A stretch of DNA of 14,280 nucleotides, from NCBI GenBank assembly GCA_030037105.1, contig JASHRY010000383.1, positions 1 through 14,280 of the forward strand. Reading direction: 5' to 3'. Below the pieces are notes generated by a model that saw only the letters and a program-made list of their open reading frames with translations, made no database searches and was not told where the DNA came from. The first letter of the stretch is position 1. Each line of letters opens with the position of its first letter. Below, in pieces: positions 9,347 to 14,280 of this stretch. The DNA is from Xanthobacteraceae bacterium (GTDB taxonomy: Bacteria > Pseudomonadota > Alphaproteobacteria > Rhizobiales > Xanthobacteraceae). The translations under genes and the position numbers were made by a program.

Positions 9347-10579
9347 ATGCCGGAATTTTACGACGATCTGGAGACGCGGGCGCCGGAATTGCGCGAACGC
9401 GAGCATTTCTCGAAGCTGCCGGACGTCATCGCCCGGGCGATGAATGCGTCCGGCTGGGCCGAGCAGCTTGCCGGCGTCGACCCGAGGTCGGTCACCTCGC
9501 GCGCCGCCCTTGCGGCGCTTCCCGTACTGCGCAAGCCGGAGCTGAAAGAGCGGCAGCAAGCAAGGCCGCCGTTTGGCGGCTTTGCCGCGGTCGCGCCAGG
9601 AAAGCTCAAGCGTCTGTTGATGTCGCCCGGCCCGATCTTCGAGCCGGAGGGACACGGCAAGGACTGGTGGAATTGCGCGCGCGCTCTCTTTGCCGCCGGC
9701 TTCCGCGCCGGCGACATCGTGCACAACAGCTTCGCCTACCAGCTCACACCCGGCGGCTTCCTTCTCGAATCCGGAGCGCACGCGCTCGGCTGCACGGTCA
9801 TTCCCGGCAGCGTCGGCAATACCGAGCAGCAGGTGGAGGCGATCGTGCAATTTAAACCGAGCGGATACACCGGCACGCCGGATTTTCTCAAAATCTTGCT
9901 CGACACGGCGGCGAAAGCAGGCAAGGACGCCTCGTCGATCAAGCGCGCGCTCGTCTCCGGCGCGGCGCTGCCGTCATCGTTGTGCCACGAGCTTGCGGCC
10001 CGCGGCGTGGCGGTGCTGCAAGCCTATGCCACGGCGGAACTCGGCGTCATCGCCTATGAGACGCCGGCGCGCGAAGGGATGCTCGTCAACGAATCGGTCA
10101 TCGTCGAGATCGTGCGCCCGGGCACCGGCGATCCGGTCGCCGACGGCGAAGTAGGCGAGGTGGTGGTCACCTCGTTCAACCCGGACTATCCCATGATCCG
10201 CCTCGCCACCGGCGATCTCTCGGCGGTGCTTGCTGGCCGCTCGCCGTGCGGGCGCACCAATATGCGGATCAAAGGCTGGATGGGGCGCGCCGACCAGACC
10301 ACGAAGGTCAAGGGAATGTTCGTGCATCCCGGTCAGATTGCCGAGCTCGCCAAGCGTCATCCCGAACTCGGCCGGGTGCGGCTTCGCGTCACACGCGAAG
10401 CGGAGCAGGACGTGATGACGCTAACGGCCGAATGCGCCGCCCCGGCGAGCGGGCTTGAGCAAGCGGTGGCGACGAGCTTGCAAGCCGTGACCAAGCTCAA
10501 GGGCCGCGTCGAGTTCGTCGCGCCCGGCACGCTGCCGAACGACGGCAAGATCATCGCCGACGAGCGCAACTACGGGTGA
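9347..10579 (+). CDS. Phenylacetate-CoA-ligase-like adenylate-forming enzyme
   Basis: The 410-residue protein has the start and length of the phenylacetate-CoA ligase (PaaK) group, which activate an acid with ATP and pass it to coenzyme A. It begins MPEFYDDLETRAPELRE. It shows PSGYTGTPDFLKILL (171-185), AYATAELGVIAYE (226-238) as the family's aromatic-x-T-E-like core, GEVGEVVVTSFN (267-278), RLATGDLS (285-292), and MGRADQTTKVKGMFVHPGQI (312-331). It ends LPNDGKIIADERNYG, where Lys401 is a candidate catalytic lysine. The usual Ser/Thr/Gly-rich phosphate loop near residue 95 is replaced by MSPGPIFEPEG, so substrate and even activity are uncertain. The ATG at 9347 is chosen because the family starts at MPEFYDDLE; the frame upstream to 9233 is low-complexity. 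No paa or liv genes are in view. Confidence 0.88.
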   Translation: MPEFYDDLETRAPELREREHFSKLPDVIARAMNASGWAEQLAGVDPRSVTSRAALAALPVLRKPELKERQQARPPFGGFAAVAPGKLKRLLMSPGPIFEPEGHGKDWWNCARALFAAGFRAGDIVHNSFAYQLTPGGFLLESGAHALGCTVIPGSVGNTEQQVEAIVQFKPSGYTGTPDFLKILLDTAAKAGKDASSIKRALVSGAALPSSLCHELAARGVAVLQAYATAELGVIAYETPAREGMLVNESVIVEIVRPGTGDPVADGEVGEVVVTSFNPDYPMIRLATGDLSAVLAGRSPCGRTNMRIKGWMGRADQTTKVKGMFVHPGQIAELAKRHPELGRVRLRVTREAEQDVMTLTAECAAPASGLEQAVATSLQAVTKLKGRVEFVAPGTLPNDGKIIADERNYG

Positions 10580-10602
10580 TATGAGTCCGCACAGCAGCGG
10601 AT

Positions 10603-10625
10603 AGTGCCGGCGGAACGCCGGCACT
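10603..10625. terminator. Hairpin terminator between convergent genes
   Basis: A perfect 10-bp stem, AGTGCCGGCG paired with CGCCGGCACT around the loop GAA, is followed by TTTC on the plus strand. It lies 23 bases after the ligase stop and 26 bases from the end of the converging pilin gene, so it probably ends transcripts from both sides. The T run is short, which lowers certainty. Confidence 0.65.
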
Positions 10626-10651
10626 TTCAACCGCCAACCGTCAAACCAAGC

Positions 10652-10816
10652 TTACTTGAGCTGGGTGGAAATACTGGCGAACGTCGAGTTCAACTGCGAG
10701 CCGAGGCCGTTCACCACGGCGATGATCGCAATCGAGATACCCGCCGCGATCAGGCCGTATTCAATGGCGGTGGCGCCCGTCTCTTCCTTCAGGAAACGCA
10801 TAGCAAGTTTATACAT
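10652..10816 (-). CDS. Flp/Fap-type pilin (Tad pilus subunit)
   Basis: This 54-residue minus-strand gene encodes MYKLAMRFLKEETGATAIEY, then GLIAAGISIAIIAVVNGL and a short tail ending STQLK. It has the Flp prepilin plan: a short positively charged leader ending in Gly14, a cleavage site before Ala15, Glu19 and Tyr20 at positions +5 and +6 of the mature protein, and one hydrophobic helix to about residue 38. The prepilin peptidase of the Tad system would cut after Gly14, and the mature subunit assembles into thin adhesive pili. The ATG at 10816 is firm, with GAGGAG five bases upstream. No cpa/tad assembly genes are in the window, so the gene stands alone here, as Flp genes often do in Rhizobiales. 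Confidence 0.92.
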   Translation of the reverse strand: MYKLAMRFLKEETGATAIEYGLIAAGISIAIIAVVNGLGSQLNSTFASISTQLK

Positions 10817-10987
10817 GGTAGCTCCTCAGTCCTCGCTGGGTGGTGGTAAGTAAGTCACCCCGCGGCTGTACCAGGAAGAAACTTTCTCCGGTTTAAGCAA
10901 ATCGTTTGGATTTTCAGCAAACCGTTGGCTTGCGCTCATGGTCGCATCGATGATTGGCGGCACAGTTGCAATCGCTCAGACGGCCGG

Positions 10988-11107
10988 TCACCCGAAGCCG
11001 GCGATGTGGCGCAGTGGCTCCGCCAGCGCGTCGTATTCTACTTCGGCGCGAGCGCCGACGGGCCGGTCGAAGACATCATCGGCAGCGGCGCGCGGAACGC
11101 GTAGAGA
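10988..11107 (-). pseudogene. Possible 3' remnant of an unknown host gene
   Basis: On the minus strand a frame without a start codon runs for 39 codons from a TAA at 11110-11108 to a TGA at 10990-10988. It includes DDVFDRPVGARAEVEYDALA and ends EPLRHIAGFG. It reads like a real C-terminus with third-position C/G bias, and composition changes to AT-rich right at its 5' end. It could be the stump of a gene whose front was lost when the neighbouring element inserted. I do not recognise the family. The opposite strand is also open here and ends at a TAG at 11104, so which strand was coding is not certain. Confidence 0.3.
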
Positions 11108-11212
11108 TTAGGGCGATTTCAACCGTCTTATGAACTCGGCGGTATCATTATCAATAGTGGCGGAAGGGGTGGCGCGCTACCATCTTTCCGGGCTGGTTCG
11201 AAATACTCTTTT

Positions 11213-11224
11213 CTTCTGAATTTA
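11213..11224 (+). repeat. 12-bp direct repeat, left copy (possible att core)
   Basis: CTTCTGAATTTA occurs here, 19 bases before the earliest integrase start, and again at 13665-13676. The two copies flank the integrase and the three small genes. A 12-base match can arise by chance in 14 kb, so this is only a candidate attachment-site core or shared regulatory motif. Confidence 0.3.
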
Positions 11225-11242
11225 TCGGGCCAGCCCTCTTTC

Positions 11243-12529
11243 ATGGGTTCGCTACCGTGCGAACGAATCGCACCGGTCCAGCGACGAAACATGGGCAGGG
11301 ACATGGCGCCGCGCGCCATCCACCGTCTCAACTCTCTCTCCGTCGCTCGCGCTTGCGCGCGCGGCTATCAAGCGGACGGCGGCGGCCTTTACCTCCGGGT
11401 GAGCGCCAGCGGGACGAGAAGTTGGGTTTTCCGATACGCCATAGAGGGCCGCGCGCACGAGCTCGGCCTCGGGTCATTCAACGACTTCACTCTGGCCGAG
11501 GCACGCGAGCGAGCGCGGGAATGCCGCCAGCAGCGCGCCCGTGGCATCGAGCCTCTTGAGGCTCGGCGCGCCGCCATCGCAGACAAAAAGCTCGAAGCGC
11601 TGCAAGCCATCACTTTCCAGGAGTGTGCCGAAAAATACATCGCGGCGCATGAGGCGGGATGGAAGAACCAAAAACATTGTTACCAGTGGCGATCGACGCT
11701 GGAGAGTTATGCCTTTCCGGTGTTCGGGGCGCTCCCGGTCGCCGAAATCGATACCGCGCTCGTGCTCAAGGTGGTCGAACCGATCTGGCAGGATAAGACC
11801 GAGACCGCTTCCCGATTGCGCGGCCGCATAGAGGCGGTGCTCGACTGGGCCACGGCGCGCGGCCACCGCAGCGGGGACAACCCGGCGCGCTGGAAGGGCC
11901 ACTTGAGCAACCTCCTGACGCCGCGGAGGCGGCTGCACGGCATTCGGCACCAGCCGGCGCTTCCCTATCAAGAGCTGCCCGAGTTCGTCGAGAAGCTTCG
12001 CCGTGAGGCGGGCAGTCCGGCCCGCGCACTGGAAGTGCTCGTCCTCACTGCGGTGCGTACCGGCGAACTGCTCGGCGCCAAGTGGTCCGAGTTCGACCTG
12101 GCGGCGAAGGTGTGGATAGTCCCGGCCGAGCGCATGAAGGGCCGGCGCTTAGGAGACCGCGACCATCGCGTGCCGCTGTCGGACCGGGCGGTCGAGATTT
12201 TGCGAGCGCTGCCGATCGAGGGCGACCTTGTCTTCCCTGGCCGCCAGGTCGGCAAGCCGTTGTCCTCCATGAGCATGGCGAAGGTGCTCAAACGCATGAA
12301 GGTTGACGGCGCGACGGCGCACGGCTTCCGCAGCACCTTCCGCGACTGGGCGGCCGAGTGCACCAACTTCCCCAACGAGGTCTGCGAGGCGGCGCTCGCA
12401 CATGTTGTCGAGAACAAGGTCGAGGCGGCCTACCGGCGCGGTGAACTCTTCGAAAAACGGCGCAAGCTGATGGAGGCTTGGTCGACGTTCGCGGGAGGCC
12501 GATGCCAGCCTGTCTGGCATGCACATTGA
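11243..12529 (+). CDS. P4-type tyrosine site-specific integrase
   Basis: The 428-residue reading is the standard length for a P4-like phage or island integrase. The N-terminal arm-binding domain (DUF4102-type) is at about 28-115, with LSVARACARGYQADGGGLYL and FRYAIEGRAHELGLGSF. A core-binding SAM-like domain spans about 122-215, and the catalytic domain about 243-415. The catalytic set is complete: Arg272 (TAVRTGELLG), Lys299 (MKGRR), His360 and Arg363 (HGFRSTFRDWA), His387 (LAHVV) and nucleophile Tyr397 (EAAYRRGELFEKRR). It cuts and joins DNA through a 3'-phosphotyrosine link to insert and excise its element. The start is uncertain: ATG at 11243, 11291 or 11303 are in frame and none has a strong ribosome site. 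Family alignment favours the shorter forms. No tRNA target is visible next to it. The last codons include a 7-bp hairpin (12502-12520). Confidence 0.95.
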   Translation: MGSLPCERIAPVQRRNMGRDMAPRAIHRLNSLSVARACARGYQADGGGLYLRVSASGTRSWVFRYAIEGRAHELGLGSFNDFTLAEARERARECRQQRARGIEPLEARRAAIADKKLEALQAITFQECAEKYIAAHEAGWKNQKHCYQWRSTLESYAFPVFGALPVAEIDTALVLKVVEPIWQDKTETASRLRGRIEAVLDWATARGHRSGDNPARWKGHLSNLLTPRRRLHGIRHQPALPYQELPEFVEKLRREAGSPARALEVLVLTAVRTGELLGAKWSEFDLAAKVWIVPAERMKGRRLGDRDHRVPLSDRAVEILRALPIEGDLVFPGRQVGKPLSSMSMAKVLKRMKVDGATAHGFRSTFRDWAAECTNFPNEVCEAALAHVVENKVEAAYRRGELFEKRRKLMEAWSTFAGGRCQPVWHAH

Positions 12530-12589
12530 TCATTATAAACCGGGCACTTCTCACATGTCGTGTTCAACCCGAGCATAAGAGGTTAAGCC

Positions 12590-12850
12590 ATGACTGCCGA
12601 CAATGTTATTGACTTGAAAAGGGAAGAACTCGTCGAAAGAAACAGTAAAACATTTTTGAAATTGGAGCCCGGCATCTGCGACATTGTGAAGATGAAGGAG
12701 CTCGTATTGTTGGCCCTTGATGAGCTTGACATGGATGTCGAGATCGGGAGCGTTCCCAACCTGGTGGACTTCGCGGTACGCCGTTTAGGCGAGATGATCG
12801 ATGCGCTACATGCAAAATACTACGAGAGGGAGAAGGGAGGGGCGGCATGA
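12590..12850 (+). CDS. Hypothetical 86-residue protein, first gene of a three-gene cassette
   Basis: I do not recognise this family. The protein is acidic in its middle, starts MTADNVIDLKREELVERNSK and contains MKELVLLALDELDMDVEIGS and VPNLVDFAVRRLGEMIDALH. It is probably mostly helical, with no membrane segment, signal peptide or metal motif. The gene looks real. AAGAGG (12577-12582) stands seven bases before the ATG, and its stop overlaps the next gene's start in ATGA at 12847-12850, so the two are probably translated together. Base composition is less GC-rich than the core genes, as expected for imported DNA. It begins 60 bases after the integrase and may share its transcript. Confidence 0.75.
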   Translation: MTADNVIDLKREELVERNSKTFLKLEPGICDIVKMKELVLLALDELDMDVEIGSVPNLVDFAVRRLGEMIDALHAKYYEREKGGAA

Positions 12851-13257
12851 AAAAGACAAATGTCGTTCGGCTCAACGATTACCGGCCGAAGCAGAAGTCT
12901 CAATATGAGCTCTACCCGCTGCCGTTCTTCAACGCGGAAAAACTCTGTACTTGGGACGTGAGGCCTACCGCCAATTATTTTGCCGATTGTAGGACCGGCA
13001 GCAACTATGCCATCGAATTTCTGAAATCATGCGATGGCACGGTGGGATGGATGACGCTGCTGGGAGAAATCGTAGCAGACATGATCCGCGCTGGATTGCG
13101 GGGACCGACCTTCCACGACGGCACTCACAGCGTTGACGGTCTAGTGGTGGGATTCATGCGCGTGCTCGGCGACGAACTTTATATTGGGCGCCCCGAGACG
13201 ATGAAGGCAGTAGCGGATTGGATGCGTGAAATGGCAAAAGATCGGGGAATTGAATGA
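12847..13257 (+). CDS. Hypothetical 136-residue protein, second gene of the cassette
   Basis: The family is not recognised. The sequence begins MKKTNVVRLNDYRPKQKSQY, then LPFFNAEKLCTWDVRPTANY and a mixed hydrophobic half with GWMTLLGEIVADMIRAGLRG and SVDGLVVGFMRVLGDELYIG. It has no signal peptide and no obvious catalytic motif. Two cysteines (in KLCTW and ADCRTG) lie 14 residues apart and a third follows in KSCDG, without a metal-site pattern. The ATG overlaps the previous stop by 4 bp and has AAGGGAGGGG just upstream. Its own stop overlaps the next start in ATGA at 13254-13257. This tight coupling argues for a shared role or complex. It is a cargo gene of the element; what it does cannot be told from sequence. 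Confidence 0.75.
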   Translation: MKKTNVVRLNDYRPKQKSQYELYPLPFFNAEKLCTWDVRPTANYFADCRTGSNYAIEFLKSCDGTVGWMTLLGEIVADMIRAGLRGPTFHDGTHSVDGLVVGFMRVLGDELYIGRPETMKAVADWMREMAKDRGIE

Positions 13258-13634
13258 CCCCGAAAGGCGCAGCGAAGCGCGGGCGCGGGCAACCTCGCAA
13301 GCCAGACGAGGCCTATCGGCAGTTTTTTCAGTTATGGCTTGTCTTCTGGAACCGCAACCGATCGTTGCCCAAAAAGACCGCATGGCGGCTGTTTCTGGCC
13401 AAAAAAAAGATAGAGATCGAGAGATTGGGGTTCGCGATTGGCAAGTCGGCCTCTGCGGACTCGCAATACAAATACGGGTTGGCGGTGAGAAAAAAGGGCA
13501 AGGAGCTTACGTGGAGCGCGCGCTTCGCTCACCTTCGGCAAAGCGACCAATGGAAAGACTGGGAAGAATTTCTGCGGCGGCCTCCGGGCCGCCGCGGCCT
13601 TCTGTTCATCAAGGCCAAGTCGTTCGGCGAGTAG
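13254..13634 (+). CDS. Hypothetical basic 126-residue protein, third gene of the cassette
   Basis: The family is not recognised. The protein is rich in Lys and Arg. Its start, MTPKGAAKRGRGQPRKPDEA, resembles an AT-hook (usual core RGRP; here RGQPRKP), and it continues with an aromatic stretch FFQLWLVFWNRNR and basic patches KKTAWRLFLAKKK and VRKKGKEL. Its composition suggests nucleic-acid binding; this is an inference from charge, not from a recognised fold. It ends RRPPGRRGLLFIKAKSFGE. The ATG overlaps the previous stop by 4 bp, with GGGGA about 5 bases before it. It closes the run of three coupled genes; the following 93 bases are AT-rich and end the cassette. Confidence 0.72.
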   Translation: MTPKGAAKRGRGQPRKPDEAYRQFFQLWLVFWNRNRSLPKKTAWRLFLAKKKIEIERLGFAIGKSASADSQYKYGLAVRKKGKELTWSARFAHLRQSDQWKDWEEFLRRPPGRRGLLFIKAKSFGE

Positions 13635-13664
13635 TCCAAATAATTTTTTGCGAAATCTGATTAC

Positions 13665-13676
13665 TTCTGAATTTAG
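13665..13676 (+). repeat. 12-bp direct repeat, right copy (possible att core)
   Basis: This is the second copy of CTTCTGAATTTA, in the AT-rich gap between the three-gene cassette and the excisionase-like gene. It is 2,452 bp from the copy at 11213-11224. If the pair were attachment sites, the excisionase gene would fall outside them, which weighs against that reading. Confidence 0.3.
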
Positions 13677-13727
13677 ATGGCGTTTCCTCTCCGGCGTGCC
13701 ACAAACGGGCGCAAACGGAGAAAGATT

Positions 13728-13943
13728 ATGGACGCCATTACCACCCAAAGTGGGAACCTCTCCATCGTCCGCGTCAGCAAGGCTTGCGCGATCCTCGACT
13801 GCGGCAAGACTCGCCTTTACGAATTGATGCGGGAGGGTGAGATTGAGGCCATCCACGACGGCAAGTTGTGCAAGGTTCTCGTGAGCAGCCTGCACGACTA
13901 CATCGAACGGCGACGCCGGCCATCGGAAAAAGCTGTCGCCTAA
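13728..13943 (+). CDS. Excisionase-like helix-turn-helix DNA-binding protein
   Basis: The 71-residue protein has the small winged-helix fold of the excisionase/MerR-like family (helix_turn_helix_17 type). The signature is VSKACAILDCGKTRLYELMR, then EGEIEAIHDGKLCKVLVSSL and HDYIERRRRP. That is helix-turn-helix, a two-strand wing and a final helix, in the pattern usual for Xis-like proteins. Such proteins bend DNA at attachment sites to direct the integrase towards excision, or act as small regulators in the element. The ATG at 13728 is preferred over 13677 because GGAG (13717-13720) stands seven bases before it and the family starts near here. It shares the island with the integrase 1.2 kb upstream, so a role in excision is plausible but not proven. 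Confidence 0.85.
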   Translation: MDAITTQSGNLSIVRVSKACAILDCGKTRLYELMREGEIEAIHDGKLCKVLVSSLHDYIERRRRPSEKAVA

Positions 13944-13946
13944 ACA

Positions 13947-13978
13947 CCAACCGCCGCGCGGGGCTGCGCAGCGGTTGG
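13947..13978. terminator. Strong hairpin after the excisionase-like gene
   Basis: Three bases after the stop codon CCAACCGC (13947-13954) pairs perfectly with GCGGTTGG (13971-13978). After one mismatch, GCGC (13956-13959) pairs with GCGC (13966-13969) around a GGGGCT loop. No T run follows, so it may end or stabilise the transcript, or attenuate reading into the gene at 14079. Confidence 0.45.
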
Positions 13979-14078
13979 GAAGAGTGTCGATTTAAGGTGG
14001 AGTGGAAGCCCCTTATATTCTCTCTTCCAGTCTCTTTGCAAGGCCTGCCCGCGCGGTTCCTGACAGAAAGGAATCGTT

Positions 14079-14280
14079 ATGAACAAGCCGATCTCCAAAT
14101 TTGACTTCGGTCTTGAAGCCGCATCGACGGTAGTGCCGTCGCCCGCACCGGACATCCCGCAGGACAGAGACTTCGACTGGGTCGACGACCGGGCCGACCT
14201 CGTCATCCACGAGCAGCCTGCAACCGCGGTGTATATCAGCTCGGACGGCACGATCGTCATCCGGCAACACCGGTGGCCCG
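14079..14280 (+). CDS. Hypothetical protein, 5' part only
   Basis: A frame opens at ATG 14079 and stays open to the right edge, giving 67 codons. It begins MNKPISKFDFGLEAASTVVP, then PAPDIPQDRDFDWVDDRADL, and continues VIHEQPATAVYISSDGTIVI. AAAGGA stands seven bases before the ATG, a good ribosome site, and codons show the local G/C third-position bias. The visible part is acidic and has no membrane segment; the section AVYISSDGTIVIRQH looks like beta strands. I do not recognise the family. It follows the excisionase-like gene by 135 bp with a hairpin between them and is probably another gene of the integrated element. Confidence 0.7.
   Translation, partial: MNKPISKFDFGLEAASTVVPSPAPDIPQDRDFDWVDDRADLVIHEQPATAVYISSDGTIVIRQHRWP

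Larger units (their letters stand above)
10817..11242. other. Junction between the core chromosome and the integrated element
   Basis: This 426-bp stretch lies between the pilin and integrase genes. Its left part (10817-10985) is rather AT-rich and must hold the pilin promoter and leader on the minus strand, though no clear consensus boxes are seen. The middle (10988-11107) is GC-rich and coding-like. The right part (11108-11242) is AT-richer again and would be the left end and integrase promoter of the element, with TATCAT at 11140-11145 a possible -10 box without a good -35. I found no tRNA; the GGTTCGAAAT near 11196 does not sit in a cloverleaf. Confidence 0.5.

Noticed and set aside
11186..11215. 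A T-loop-like GGTTCGAAAT near the integrase, as in a tRNA 3' end used for integration
   Set aside because: The flanking bases do not pair as a T arm, and no acceptor, D or anticodon stems are found.
11128..11331. A 67-codon minus-strand frame across the integrase start
   Set aside because: It overlaps the integrase N-terminus and the element end, has a Pro-rich low-complexity tail and no ribosome site.
12502..12520. Hairpin ATGCCAG-CCTGT-CTGGCAT as the integrase terminator
   Set aside because: It lies inside the last codons of the integrase, no T run follows, and the next gene starts only 70 bases on.

Overview
The window looks like chromosome from a GC-rich alphaproteobacterium, most likely in the Hyphomicrobiales (Rhizobiales). 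The grounds are the strong G/C preference at third codon positions, the order ppiD (divergent)-tpiA-secG-pyrG-kdsA, a metal-type KdsA, a thiOSG operon behind a TPP riboswitch, and an orphan Flp pilin. The genus cannot be named from the sequence alone.

Positions 1-4833 are housekeeping core. The start of a PpiD-type periplasmic folding factor is cut by the left edge on the minus strand. On the plus strand follow triosephosphate isomerase, the SecG translocon subunit, CTP synthase and KDO-8-phosphate synthase. Positions 4858-7295 are a thiamin thiazole operon. A TPP riboswitch leads directly into thiO, whose best start is a TTG just after the riboswitch, followed by thiS and thiG. A roughly 118-bp G/C-tract inverted-repeat element sits between thiS and thiG. 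ThiO supplies the glycine imine, ThiS carries the sulfur and ThiG closes the thiazole ring. No thiE or thiC is present here.

Positions 7302-10816 are accessory chromosome. A mazEF-type toxin-antitoxin pair runs convergent to thiG with a clear promoter, but the toxin's normal start region looks damaged. Next come a luciferase-like flavin monooxygenase (minus), a phenylacetate-CoA-ligase-like adenylating enzyme (plus), a strong hairpin between convergent genes, and a 54-residue Flp/Fap pilin gene (minus).

From about 11,100 to the right edge lies an integrated element. It has a P4-type tyrosine integrase, three tightly overlapping small genes of unknown function, an excisionase-like helix-turn-helix protein, and the start of another unknown gene. 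This part is less GC-rich in places. A 39-codon frame with no start, just left of the integrase, may be the stump of a host gene cut by the insertion. The three-gene cassette is the best candidate for something undescribed, but the sequence alone gives no function for it.
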